A DNA stretch of 64,000 bases, taken from NCBI GenBank assembly GCA_014116815.1, contig JACGYV010000005.1, positions 23,426 to 87,425 on the forward strand. The letters run 5' to 3'. Each line of letters starts with the position of its first letter. Position 1 is the first letter of the stretch. Of the stretch, positions 37,827-46,540 are shown in pieces. A program made the translations under genes and the position numbers. The notes under the pieces were generated by a model that saw only the letters and a program-made list of their open reading frames with translations, was not told where the DNA came from and searched no databases. The stretch is from Holosporaceae bacterium 'Namur' (GTDB lineage: Bacteria > Pseudomonadota > Alphaproteobacteria > Rickettsiales > Midichloriaceae).

Positions 37827-39032
37827 ATGTATTTTATTGAAAAACATATTGAAAGTATAGAAAAGCAGCTTAAAAGCTCTGATATATTAATTATAGGGTC
37901 TGATGAGACTGAAATAAACTTTATTAAAAACACCTTAGAAAATGAAAGTTTTAGTAAAGTGAGTATTGCCTATACCTGCCATGAAGCTTTAAAAACAGTA
38001 GAAATAAGCATTCCTGACTTAATTATTTTGGATATGGTTACTCAGGAGCTGGATGGTTATCAGACTTGTCTGAAGCTTAGATCAAACAGTAAAACACAGC
38101 ATATACCTATAATCGCTAAAATAAATTGCAAATCCCATAGTAAAAAAAAGAAAGCTTTCGCGCTTGGAATCAATGATTTTCTTAGCACCCCTGCATTAGA
38201 AGTAGAAATACTCACCAGAGTTAAGATGCACTTATCTCAAAGCAAGCTCTTTAAAAGCCTTGTAGAGTTTCAGGAAAGATTAAATTTTGAACTGGAAGAA
38301 GCAAGAAAGATGCTTTTAAGTTTAATCTCCAAAGATAATGTTCACAGCGAAATTTCTAAAAAAAACAACCTTTCTATCGCCTCTTACTATAAAACCTCGG
38401 AAGAACTTGGGGGAGACTATTATGCGATAAAGAAAATGGATGACGGTTTGGTCGCAAGCTATATATGGGACTTTTCAGGACACGGCATCAGGGCAGCTAT
38501 TAATACTTTCAGATTACATTCATTAATTCAAAGCATTACGGGAACCCAAATAAATCCGGCTGAATTTTTAAATGAAATAAATAGCTATCTCTTTACCATG
38601 CTAAGCAGAGATCAATTTGCTACTATGTTCTACTGCTTGATAGATATCCCGCTGCAAAAGCTAACTTACGCCGCAACCGGCACTCCCTGCCCTTACCTGG
38701 TTTCATTTAAGCATTCCAAGGTAAAAAAATTGGATTCTACAGGTTTCCCGCTTGGTATAATTGACAATCCCCGTTATAAAAATCATATTATCGACTTTAC
38801 CAACTGGGACTTAATCATATTTTACAGCGATGCCTTAATTGAAACGAAAAACCGGGATAATACTTTGTTTAACTTAAGTAATTTTCTGAAAAACCTGGCT
38901 ACCAACCCTCAAGATATACCAAGCAGTAATATAAGCAATTGGCTGCTTGAAAAAATTATATTTGAATTTGATAAGAGCTATGCTTTTAACCTCAAAGATG
39001 ATCTGACAATTTGTATTATTTCAAAAGTCTAA
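37827..39032 (+). CDS. Receiver-SpoIIE (PP2C-type) phosphatase, RsbU-like
   Basis: A 401-residue two-domain protein. Residues 18-135 are a receiver with the acidic pair (SDETE) and phospho-acceptor D69 (LIILDMVTQELDGY). The conserved Lys of the last motif is replaced by Thr (DFLSTPA, T121). A helical linker (135-170) leads to a SpoIIE/PP2C domain (about 185-400) with GGDYYAIKK, IWDFSGHGIRAAI and the C-terminal LKDDLTICII; all expected metal-binding Asp positions are visible. Such proteins usually dephosphorylate an anti-sigma-factor antagonist, but no antagonist or kinase gene is nearby. GGGGGTG just before the ATG acts as ribosome site. Confidence 0.85.
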   Translation: MYFIEKHIESIEKQLKSSDILIIGSDETEINFIKNTLENESFSKVSIAYTCHEALKTVEISIPDLIILDMVTQELDGYQTCLKLRSNSKTQHIPIIAKINCKSHSKKKKAFALGINDFLSTPALEVEILTRVKMHLSQSKLFKSLVEFQERLNFELEEARKMLLSLISKDNVHSEISKKNNLSIASYYKTSEELGGDYYAIKKMDDGLVASYIWDFSGHGIRAAINTFRLHSLIQSITGTQINPAEFLNEINSYLFTMLSRDQFATMFYCLIDIPLQKLTYAATGTPCPYLVSFKHSKVKKLDSTGFPLGIIDNPRYKNHIIDFTNWDLIIFYSDALIETKNRDNTLFNLSNFLKNLATNPQDIPSSNISNWLLEKIIFEFDKSYAFNLKDDLTICIISKV

Positions 39033-39128
39033 GTGAAAATTTATTAAATTTTAAATTAGTCATCTTATTATTGTTGTGTTTTAGTGTATTCATATATTAA
39101 CTTAAGCAGTATTGAGGTTACAAATTTT

Positions 39129-39539
39129 ATGCAACAGGAAAAAAAATACTTATTGCCGAAAATATATGGTAAAGCCGGGTGCATAATTAAAAAAAACGGC
39201 CAGCTTTTAGCCGTTAAAAATGCAAAATGTCATAAATGGGACATCCCCTCAGGTAGGCCGGAAGGAGAAGAGTTGGCTTATCAAACCGCTGCAAGAGAAA
39301 CTTACGAAGAGACTGGGCTTAAAGCTGAGCCTATCAGGCTACTTAAAAGCTCGGGAGACTTTTACATCTTTGAATGTAAAATTATATCTCACGAGCCCTC
39401 AAACCCCAAAGTCCCGAAAGAGTTTGAAAATGAAATAGAGACAGCTAAATTTATTGAAATCGATTTTTTAAACAAAGATAATGTTCGATTCCCGGATGGC
39501 CTGGAAGATTTTAAAGAGATTTTTAATAAAATAGAATAA
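39129..39539 (+). CDS. Nudix hydrolase
   Basis: A 136-residue Nudix-fold pyrophosphatase. The Nudix box is intact: GRPEGEELAYQTAARETYEE followed by TGL (G-x5-E-x7-RE-x2-EE-x-G). The preceding WDIPSGR and the strand CIIKKNGQLLAVKN fit the fold. The substrate cannot be told; typical ones are oxidised nucleotides, NDP-sugars and dinucleoside polyphosphates. I prefer the ATG at 39129. An in-frame GTG at 39084 would add 15 residues that do not look like part of the fold. It is 96 bases downstream of the SpoIIE gene and convergent with the pilin cluster. Confidence 0.85.
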   Translation: MQQEKKYLLPKIYGKAGCIIKKNGQLLAVKNAKCHKWDIPSGRPEGEELAYQTAARETYEETGLKAEPIRLLKSSGDFYIFECKIISHEPSNPKVPKEFENEIETAKFIEIDFLNKDNVRFPDGLEDFKEIFNKIE

Positions 39540-39587
39540 TTCCATGTACTACCCGACTTCCTAAAATAGAGATGATATTATTTGTCC

Positions 39588-40319
39588 TTATCTATTTTTT
39601 CTAAATGTGAATTCTAAAATACAACTTCCGTTAGTTGCATCAGTAGTATAAGGAGCTGTAGTGGTATCAGGAAAATAGCAACCGCCCGGGAAACCGTAGA
39701 TTGAAGCTCCCCAAACAAGGCCGTTTCTCGGGTAACCATCATCAATTTTATTATCTATACTATAAGCATCAATGGTAGGAATTATGGAATCATTAGGAGG
39801 AAACCCTAAACGAGGACCGCCGATTTCTAAATATTGCTCTAAATGGCTATATCGAACTCCATTCTGAAAGCTCCATCCTTTTTTATTGTATTGAGACATT
39901 GGAGCATTGACTCCAATATAAGTCCCTCCCTCCATATCAGTAATGCCGGTGTAATTTCCAATAATCATTCCGGCTAAAGATAAATGCTGCCATGCTCTTA
40001 ATGCTTCATTTTGCGTACGAGTAGTATAGCTGTATTCAATCACCCCATCTCCGTTGCCATTACAATTACTTGGAGTGGAATCACATGCCGTACCCCATTG
40101 AACGGATGCATAAGGAAAATCACCCGGAAGGCTTTTATACTTTTGTTCGAATAGATTAATAGCCTCCGTAAAAGTATTAGCTTCGGTAATTATACTTCTT
40201 AGACTCGCTTGCTTAATCATGGAATATGCAATGGAAATACTGCTGATTAAAAATGCGATTATTAAAACCACTACTGCTAACTCTATTAAACTAAATCCTA
40301 TTTTCTTGTATTTCTGCAT
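39588..40319 (-). CDS. Type IV prepilin-like protein, copy 3 of a tandem triplet
   Basis: A 243-residue prepilin/pseudopilin: basic leader, then the processing site G|FSLIELAVVVLIIAFLIS with Glu at +5, and a long N-terminal helix. The globular part has LPGDFPYASVQWGTACD, SNCNGNGDGVIEYS and NEALRAWQHLSLAGMIIGNY. The ATG at 40319 has GAGGGG 8 bases upstream and is preferred over a GTG at 40328. The Cys pair around the Asn/Gly/Asp loop looks like a disulfide-clamped, possibly calcium-binding loop. Two paralogues lie directly upstream on the same strand. Confidence 0.85.
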   Translation of the reverse strand: MQKYKKIGFSLIELAVVVLIIAFLISSISIAYSMIKQASLRSIITEANTFTEAINLFEQKYKSLPGDFPYASVQWGTACDSTPSNCNGNGDGVIEYSYTTRTQNEALRAWQHLSLAGMIIGNYTGITDMEGGTYIGVNAPMSQYNKKGWSFQNGVRYSHLEQYLEIGGPRLGFPPNDSIIPTIDAYSIDNKIDDGYPRNGLVWGASIYGFPGGCYFPDTTTAPYTTDATNGSCILEFTFRKNR

Positions 40320-40425
40320 ATACCACACCCCTCATATCGTTTCCCTTTTAATACAAATTAAACTTTTATATTCATTGTTTTAAAACTAAGATTTATCACT
40401 TTTTGCTACTTTATCCTCAGATTCC

Positions 40426-41169
40426 TTAAAGATATAAATTAGGTTTTCTAAATATAAAACTTAAGATACATGCAGGGGTAGTCGTATTTACGATATTATA
40501 AGGAGAATCAACATATGTTGCATTAACGAAACAAAATGTAGTTGCTGAATCTCCCCATACCAATCCCGTTCTTGGTAAGCCATCATCAACTTTAGTATCA
40601 ATATTATAAGCATCTAAAGGAATTATTAATGAGTTGCCCGGTAATGAGTTTGCTTGAGAGCCCCCTATTATTAAGACTTGTCCGGAATCATATGGAGGCC
40701 AATATGGTAGCCCGTAATAAATACTCCAACCTCCATTGCTATATTTGGATGCCGGCGCATTAACTCCGATATCAGTTTGATTAGCAATGCTTGCTACTCC
40801 TGTATAGCTTCCGCCGATCATTCCGGCTAACGATAAATGCTGCCATGCTCTCATAGCTTCATTTTTTAAAAGAGAAGAAGAGTAGTAAATCACACCATCA
40901 CCATTCCCATTGCAGTTACCAGGTGTAGCATCACATGTTGCGCCCCATAGGTCGGAAGCAGTCGGAATATCGCCGGGAAGATTGCCGTATTTTTGCTCAA
41001 ATAAATTTATAGCCTCCATATATTCGTTAGCCTCGGTGATTATACTCCTTAGCTTGGCTTGATCGACTAAATTCAACCCGTAAGATACACTGCTTATTAT
41101 TATGCCGATTATTAAAATAACAGCGGAAAGTTCAATTAACGTAAAACCTTTTATCGAATGATTATTCAT
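40426..41169 (-). CDS. Type IV prepilin-like protein, copy 2 of a tandem triplet
   Basis: A 247-residue paralogue of its neighbours. Leader MNNHSIKG, then FTLIELSAVILIIGIIISSV with Glu at +5. The globular part has LPGDIPTASDLWGATCDATP, NCNGNGDGVIYYS and NEAMRAWQHLSLAGMIGGSYTG. The C-terminus is IVNTTTPACILSFIFRK, a Cys-containing terminal strand that recurs in the other two copies. It starts 9 bases after copy 1 ends, so those two are surely co-transcribed. Confidence 0.85.
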   Translation of the reverse strand: MNNHSIKGFTLIELSAVILIIGIIISSVSYGLNLVDQAKLRSIITEANEYMEAINLFEQKYGNLPGDIPTASDLWGATCDATPGNCNGNGDGVIYYSSSLLKNEAMRAWQHLSLAGMIGGSYTGVASIANQTDIGVNAPASKYSNGGWSIYYGLPYWPPYDSGQVLIIGGSQANSLPGNSLIIPLDAYNIDTKVDDGLPRTGLVWGDSATTFCFVNATYVDSPYNIVNTTTPACILSFIFRKPNLYL

Positions 41170-41178
41170 AGCTTTCCT

Positions 41179-41883
41179 TTACTTCCTAAATACAAATTTT
41201 ATCCAGCAATATTGATTTAATTCTCCTAAATTATAAGTAGGCGGTGTAGTACTATTAGTACAAAGGCTACCCTCAGCCCACACTAAACCATTCCTTGGAA
41301 GGCCATCATCGATTTTTAAATCAATGGTATATGCATTGTTAGGAGTAATTATACTTTGGCCATAAAAGTTCACTAACTGGATAAATTGTCCTTCATAAAC
41401 GGGAGGATTATATGGAGCATTATAATAAAAGCTCCAAAAAGCACTTTTATTATAATTAGAAACCGGGGAATTATATTGATCTAAATTAAATGCCGCCACT
41501 GTAGAAACCCCGTTATATTTCCCGTTAATCAACCTGGCTAAGGCCAAATGCTGCCATGCTCTTAATGCCTCATTCTGAGTTGTACTACTTGCTGTAAACC
41601 TTATAATACCATCGCCGTCTCCGTTGCAATTACTCGGAGTTGAATCACAAGCCGAACCCCATACACCGGAAGCAATCGGGAAATCTCCGGGAAGACTGCC
41701 ATAGGTTTGTTCAAATAAATTAACTGCATTAATAAAATTTTTTGAGTCAGTGATAATGCTTTTTAATTTAGCATTTTGAATTAAGCTATAACTACTATAT
41801 ACTGCTGAAATTAATAAGCTAATTATAATTAAGACAAAAGTCAGTTCCAATAAAGTATAACCTTTTTGCAATTTGCTTGGCAT
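41179..41883 (-). CDS. Type IV prepilin-like protein, copy 1 of a tandem triplet
   Basis: A 234-residue paralogue, first of three in transcription order. Leader MPSKLQKG, then YTLLELTFVLIIISLLISAV with Glu at +5; the +1 residue is Tyr instead of Phe. It shares LPGDFPIASGVWGSACDSTP, NCNGDGDGIIRF, NEALRAWQHLALARLINGKY and the ending CWIKFVFRK. A GAGGG motif lies just upstream of the ATG. Assembly ATPase, prepilin peptidase and secretin genes are not in the window, so it is unknown whether these build a pilus, a pseudopilus or a competence structure. Confidence 0.85.
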   Translation of the reverse strand: MPSKLQKGYTLLELTFVLIIISLLISAVYSSYSLIQNAKLKSIITDSKNFINAVNLFEQTYGSLPGDFPIASGVWGSACDSTPSNCNGDGDGIIRFTASSTTQNEALRAWQHLALARLINGKYNGVSTVAAFNLDQYNSPVSNYNKSAFWSFYYNAPYNPPVYEGQFIQLVNFYGQSIITPNNAYTIDLKIDDGLPRNGLVWAEGSLCTNSTTPPTYNLGELNQYCWIKFVFRK

Positions 41884-41974
41884 CCCTCCCCTTCCTAATA
41901 TTTTTTCTTGCTGTTAAACCCTTACAAATTATGGTAGTACTTTCTTAAATTTAAGTAAATTATTTTATAATTAA

Positions 41975-43141
41975 ATGAAAAATATTGCTTTAATCATGGC
42001 AAGCGGGTTAGGAACTAGGGTTAATGCTTTTGTACCTAAGCAATATTTAAAATTAGGTAATGCTTCTATCTTGAAACTTACCCTTCTTAAATTTATTAAT
42101 AATCCAAAAATTAATGCCGTAAAGGTAGTAATAAATCCTGATCATTATGATTTATATTGTGAAGCGACCAAAGGGCTGGAGGACAAGTTACTGCCTCCCG
42201 TAGAGGGCGGAGAAAGAAGGCAGGATTCGGTAAGAAACGGATTACAAAACCTAAACTTATTATCGGAAATTAAAAATGTGTTAATCCATGATGCAGCCAG
42301 ACCTTTTACAAGCGAAGAGGTAATCTCAAACGTACTAAAAAAATTAGAATTATTTAAAGCAGTAGATACCGGAATATCAGTAAAAGATACCTTAAAATCT
42401 AAACATCCTAATGCAACGTATAACAGAGATAACTTTTACCTTACCCACACTCCGCAGGGGTTTGATTTCCAAACTATTTTAGCACTTCATAATAAATACC
42501 GGCATCAAACCTTTACCGATGATATAAGCTTATGCATAGAAGAAGGGATTGAAGTCGGCTTTGTAGAAAGCAATGCGCAAAACATTAAAATTACCACACC
42601 TGAGTGTTTAACTTATGGAGGATTAATTATGCAGCAAAATTATATTACTCGAGTCGGTTACGGCTTTGATATACATAAATTTCAACCTGCTTTAGATCAG
42701 AATAATACCATAAAATTATGTGCGGTAGAGGTACCGTTTAACAAGTCATTATCCGCGCATTCCGACGGGGATGTTGCACTGCATGCAATTACGGATGCCC
42801 TGCTCGGCGCAATGGGCGAAGATGATATCGGAATGTATTTCCCTCCGACCGACGAAAAATGGAAAAATGCAGACTCCACAATATTCTTAAAGCATGCCTA
42901 TATGTTATTAACCGATAAGGGCGGTATTATAAACAATATAGACGTCACAATAGTTACAGAAAAGCCTAAGCTCATGAATTTTAAGGATATGATGCGAAAA
43001 AAAATTGCGGAATTACTTAATTTAAGTAATAATCAGATAAGTGTAAAAGCCAAAACTTCCGAAAAACTGGGATTTGTCGGCAGAGAAGAAGGCATTTCCG
43101 TTTCTGCGGCATGTGCTATTATGCTTCCTAAGAACTATTGA
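41975..43141 (+). CDS. ispDF: Bifunctional IspD/IspF (MEP isoprenoid pathway)
   Basis: Fused enzyme with two steps of the non-mevalonate isoprenoid pathway. Residues 1-225 are the IspD cytidylyltransferase (ALIMASGLGTRVNAFVPKQY, VEGGERRQDSVRNGL, LIHDAARPF). Residues about 230-388 are IspF, 2-C-methylerythritol 2,4-cyclodiphosphate synthase. Its motifs are RVGYGFDIHKF (metal-binding Asp and His), HSDGDVALHAITDALLGA and the AKTSEKLGFVGREEGI end. The fusion is usual in alphaproteobacteria. It heads a + strand run with pgpA and the CinA-like gene, overlapping pgpA by four bases. Confidence 0.96.
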   Translation: MKNIALIMASGLGTRVNAFVPKQYLKLGNASILKLTLLKFINNPKINAVKVVINPDHYDLYCEATKGLEDKLLPPVEGGERRQDSVRNGLQNLNLLSEIKNVLIHDAARPFTSEEVISNVLKKLELFKAVDTGISVKDTLKSKHPNATYNRDNFYLTHTPQGFDFQTILALHNKYRHQTFTDDISLCIEEGIEVGFVESNAQNIKITTPECLTYGGLIMQQNYITRVGYGFDIHKFQPALDQNNTIKLCAVEVPFNKSLSAHSDGDVALHAITDALLGAMGEDDIGMYFPPTDEKWKNADSTIFLKHAYMLLTDKGGIINNIDVTIVTEKPKLMNFKDMMRKKIAELLNLSNNQISVKAKTSEKLGFVGREEGISVSAACAIMLPKNY

Positions 43142-43755
43142 GAGGAATTTTGAGTAACATTTATAAAAACTACGATCTTTCCAGGATCACCCATGCTAAG
43201 CATACTAAAGTAAAAATTCCTTTTACTTTATATTCTTTAATATCAACTTGGTTTTTTATAGGCAGAATCAGTTTTGCAAGCGGTACATTAGGAAGCCTAG
43301 GGTTTTACCCGCTTTATTATTGGTTATTGCTTCACGCAGCCGATACTTCCGAAGCAATTTTAAACCTTTGGATTTGTACTGTTGTATTATTTATTTTAGG
43401 ATTGTGGGCAGTAACGGCTTTTCAAAATAATACTAAAACTTTTGATCACTCCTCAATTGTTATTGATGAAGTGATCGGAATGAGTTTAACTCTTGCAATA
43501 AGTTTTAAATGGTTATATCTCATCTCACAAAGTTATTTCAATCTATTTGGGATTTCTCAAATGGATTTAACCTTTATTATTGCTTTTATCGGGTTTAGGT
43601 TTTTTGATATAAGGAAACCTTTTTTTATAAAATATGTTGATAGGTATTATAAAAATCCTTTCGGTGTGATATTAGATGATTTATTGGCTGCAATATTTGC
43701 AGGAGTTGTTTTTTATATTTTATATGTGATATATGATTTTTTTAGATTCTTATAA
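43138..43755 (+). CDS. pgpA: Phosphatidylglycerophosphatase A
   Basis: Membrane phosphatase that makes phosphatidylglycerol. The 205-residue protein has the PgpA pattern WFFIGRISFASGTLGSLGFYPLYY (usually ...P.APGT.GSL) and the catalytic-site blocks IVIDEVIGMSLTLA, GFRFFDIRKPFFIKYVDR and GVILDDLLAAIFAGV. The frame opens with a TTG at 43138 overlapping the ispDF stop; another TTG at 43150 is possible, and the start is not certain. The first 30 residues are not conserved in the family. Confidence 0.88.
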   Translation: MRGILSNIYKNYDLSRITHAKHTKVKIPFTLYSLISTWFFIGRISFASGTLGSLGFYPLYYWLLLHAADTSEAILNLWICTVVLFILGLWAVTAFQNNTKTFDHSSIVIDEVIGMSLTLAISFKWLYLISQSYFNLFGISQMDLTFIIAFIGFRFFDIRKPFFIKYVDRYYKNPFGVILDDLLAAIFAGVVFYILYVIYDFFRFL

Positions 43756-44221
43756 ACTTGCTGAAGAAGTAATAATCAGAGCCAAAGAACACCTGGTTAG
43801 AATCGGTACTGCCGAATCATGCACCGGTGGAATGTTATCCTGTTACCTGACAGCCGTGCCCGGAAGCTCGCAAGTTTTTGAGAGAGGCTATGTTACCTAT
43901 ACTGAGAAATCCAAGCGAGAAGTATTAATGGTAAGCTCTAAGGCATTGAACGAGCAGGGAGCGGTTAGTGAAGAGGTAGCTCGCCAAATGTTATCTGGGT
44001 TATTCGAACTCTCCTCCGTACATATGGGAATAAGCATTACAGGTGTGGCGGGTCCGAGCGGCGGCAGCTCGACAACACCTGTGGGCTTGGTTTATATCGG
44101 TTACGGCAGCAGAGGTGATATCAAATGTAAAAAATATACTTTTGTCGGAGACAGAAATGAGATTAGGCAGCAGGCAACAGTAGAATCTTTAAGATTATTA
44201 ATTAAATTACTAAGCTTTTAG
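43733..44221 (+). CDS. pncC: CinA-family nicotinamide-nucleotide amidase (PncC)
   Basis: Deamidates nicotinamide mononucleotide in pyridine nucleotide salvage. The 162-residue protein matches the stand-alone CinA C-terminal domain: TAESCTGGMLSCYLTAVPGSS, FERGYVTYTEKSK, AVSEEVARQM, ISITGVAGPSGGSSTTPVG and VGLVYIG. Length is normal. It overlaps pgpA by 23 bases in another frame, so the trio ispDF-pgpA-pncC is tightly packed, an arrangement I recall from other alphaproteobacteria. Confidence 0.9.
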   Translation: MIFLDSYKLAEEVIIRAKEHLVRIGTAESCTGGMLSCYLTAVPGSSQVFERGYVTYTEKSKREVLMVSSKALNEQGAVSEEVARQMLSGLFELSSVHMGISITGVAGPSGGSSTTPVGLVYIGYGSRGDIKCKKYTFVGDRNEIRQQATVESLRLLIKLLSF

Positions 44222-44352
44222 TTAAGAATTTATTTTATTTTCTTATGTTCAGCATAATTAACCGTTAGTATAGTAATTTTTAAGTTTACATATAGTAAAT
44301 TCACCTTTTATTTAGTATAGATAGATTAAAATAATAAAAATTATATCAACTT

Positions 44353-44982
44353 ATGAAAAGCAATTATCGAGAATTAAAAAGAACAAGACTTAAGGATATT
44401 AAACCTGAAGATAACAAATCAAGATTATCTCTAAATTTACTTTTTAAAATTAAACCTCGTTATGCTTTTTTATTAATCTCCATATTGGTTTTTACGGTAA
44501 TATACTTTTATTCTTATAAATATACCGTAAAGCCGGTTGATCTGGAAAACCTCCCTTTAATCAAGCGTGATCCTTCCTATTTAAGAATCATTCCGGAAGA
44601 TAGAGGCGGTATAATATTTTCCAATCAGGATAAAGAAATATATAATAGTATCACTCCTCAAAATTCGGCTTTAGAAACAAGAGTACCAAATAAGGCGGTA
44701 ACTCGACCTAGCCATGCTGAGCAGCTTCATTCAGACAAGATGTCCGATTTAATTACTAAGATACAAAATGCTAAAGACAGTACTGAAGAAATGACGCAAA
44801 AACCCCAAGAGATTATAGCCGAACCTGAGAAGCTTGAAGAAAAACCGGTACAACCAACAACAAAACAGAAAGAACCTAAAAACAATTCTAAACAAACTTT
44901 AGAAAGAAATATGTCCGTTAAAAACGATAAAAAATCTTTAAGTAGCGTTTTTGATGTGATAGAAGTTGATAATAACAAATAA
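44353..44982 (+). CDS. SPOR-type membrane protein lacking a SPOR domain
   Basis: A 209-residue protein with a basic cytoplasmic N-terminus (1-33), one membrane segment (about 37-56, YAFLLISILVFTVIYFYSY) and an extracytoplasmic tail. The segment LPLIKRDPSYLRIIPEDRGG then NQDKEIYNSI matches the linker of alphaproteobacterial SPOR-domain proteins (PxKVRPEDPGGxxVPNQDKxVY). Those genes stand just before nagZ, as here. The rest is Lys/Glu/Pro-rich, and the protein ends without any SPOR fold. I infer a shortened relative of the divisome SPOR protein. Confidence 0.68.
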   Translation: MKSNYRELKRTRLKDIKPEDNKSRLSLNLLFKIKPRYAFLLISILVFTVIYFYSYKYTVKPVDLENLPLIKRDPSYLRIIPEDRGGIIFSNQDKEIYNSITPQNSALETRVPNKAVTRPSHAEQLHSDKMSDLITKIQNAKDSTEEMTQKPQEIIAEPEKLEEKPVQPTTKQKEPKNNSKQTLERNMSVKNDKKSLSSVFDVIEVDNNK

Positions 44983-45007
44983 ATCTTAGCTTAAAAAGTA
45001 TTGGAAT

Positions 45008-46051
45008 ATGAAAAACTTAACCCCCTCTTTAGTAACAAACATAATATTCGGGTTAAACGGCACTCAGCTTAATTATGAAGAAAAAGCATTTTTTAAAGAA
45101 GCTAATCCATTGGGCTTTATTCTTTTTAAAAGAAACTGTGAAACTAAGGAGCAGATAAAAAACTTAATAAAATCGCTTAAAGATTTATTGGGCAGAGATA
45201 ATATTCTAGTACTTATCGATCAGGAAGGTGGTAGAGTTGCAAGATTAAGGCCACCTAATTTTAGAGAAAGCTTACCTGCTAAAATTTTCGGTGACCTTGC
45301 CCTTACGGATTTAGAGCAAGCTAAAGTTGCGGTATATATTAATCATCTACTTATGGGTAGAGAACTTGCAAACCTTGGAATAAACGTAGATTGCACACCC
45401 GTTGCCGACCTTTATTATAAAGATGCAAACGACATTATAGGAGATAGAAGTTACGGCAATCATCCATACATTGTAGGCGAACTTTGTAAAACTGCCGATA
45501 TCGGCTTAAGAGATGCCGGTGTTCAATCAATTATTAAGCATATACCGGGTCATGGTAGAGCGGACAAAGATAGCCACCTCGACCTGCCTATCGTGAATGA
45601 AAATTTAGAGACTCTCGAACAAAATGATTTCAAAGTGTTTAGCCGGCTATCTGATTTAAATTTAGCTATGACTGCACATATAATTTATAGCGCACTAGAT
45701 GATAAGCTTCCTGCAACGATTTCACCCCGAGTTATAGATTATATACGCAATAAAATAGGTTTTAAAGGCTTATTAGTTACCGATGATTTATCGATGAAAG
45801 CTCTGACAGGCGCGCTAAAACAAAATGCCGCACGAGCTCTGGAAGCAAAATGCGATATATTACTTCACTGCAATGGTAAAATAGAAGAAATGAAAGAGAT
45901 TGCAGAAGCAGCACAACCTTTAACAGCACAACAAATAACTAAAGTTAGCAGGCTTAACAATTTTTTGAATTTTGAACCCTATAATGATTTGCTGTATGAA
46001 ACGGAATTTGCCGAATTGGAAGAAAAGTTATCGGCTATTATTAAAGTTTAA
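45008..46051 (+). CDS. nagZ: Beta-N-acetylhexosaminidase NagZ
   Basis: Family 3 glycoside hydrolase that removes N-acetylglucosamine from anhydromuropeptides in peptidoglycan recycling. The 347-residue protein has VLIDQEGGRVARL near residue 75, NVDCTPVADL, the KHIPGHGRADKDSHLDLP loop with the His that acts as general acid/base, and LLVTDDLSMKAL with the nucleophile Asp. Its presence indicates that the organism makes or turns over peptidoglycan, or degrades its remnants. Confidence 0.95.
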   Translation: MKNLTPSLVTNIIFGLNGTQLNYEEKAFFKEANPLGFILFKRNCETKEQIKNLIKSLKDLLGRDNILVLIDQEGGRVARLRPPNFRESLPAKIFGDLALTDLEQAKVAVYINHLLMGRELANLGINVDCTPVADLYYKDANDIIGDRSYGNHPYIVGELCKTADIGLRDAGVQSIIKHIPGHGRADKDSHLDLPIVNENLETLEQNDFKVFSRLSDLNLAMTAHIIYSALDDKLPATISPRVIDYIRNKIGFKGLLVTDDLSMKALTGALKQNAARALEAKCDILLHCNGKIEEMKEIAEAAQPLTAQQITKVSRLNNFLNFEPYNDLLYETEFAELEEKLSAIIKV

Positions 46052-46487
46052 AAGGATAGTCGGAATCCTACTTCTTACTTTTATTGTGATTTATTTCTTT
46101 AAAAGTCATGCCTTAAAGATTGAAGAATATTTTCTACTTAGCGAGACCAATATCATTAAATTAAATTTAGAAATCGCTGAAGATAGTGCTGATATTAGAA
46201 AAGGGTTATCCAATAGAGATCATCTGCCTAAGGATAACGGTATGTTATTTATTTTTAATAAACCGAAAAATTTAAGGTTTTGGATGGATAATACTCGTAT
46301 TCCTCTCGATTTATTTTATCTTGATAAAGATCTTATTATAAGAGAAATTCACCACAATTTAAAACCGTACAGTAAAAAAATAATACAATCTGAACATCCT
46401 TACTTCTACGCACTTGAAGTAAACGCAGGCTTTTCTGATTATCACGATATTAAGCCCGGAGATAAATTAATTAAAGCTTCTAATTAA
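45996..46487 (+). CDS. DUF192 family exported protein
   Basis: A small DUF192 protein with one N-terminal hydrophobic segment (signal or anchor, RIVGILLLTFIVIYFF). The family core follows: DIRKGLSNRDHLPKDNGMLF, FWMDNTRIPLDLFYLDKDLI and ALEVNAGFSDYHDIKPGD. Function of the family is not established. It overlaps the 3' end of nagZ. The start is uncertain: ATGs at 45972 and 45996 are both in frame and neither has a good ribosome site, so translational coupling to nagZ is likely. Confidence 0.82.
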   Translation: MKRNLPNWKKSYRLLLKFKRIVGILLLTFIVIYFFKSHALKIEEYFLLSETNIIKLNLEIAEDSADIRKGLSNRDHLPKDNGMLFIFNKPKNLRFWMDNTRIPLDLFYLDKDLIIREIHHNLKPYSKKIIQSEHPYFYALEVNAGFSDYHDIKPGDKLIKASN

Positions 46488-46540
46488 TTGGCATAAAATT
46501 TGCTTAACCAATAACTAAGTTATATTTATAATGCTGTATA

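Noticed and set aside
39540-39587. AT-only stem (AAAATAGA/TCTATTTT) between the Nudix and pilin genes as a terminator
   Set aside because: The stem is 8 A-T-rich pairs with a 20-base loop in very AT-rich DNA; too weak to call.
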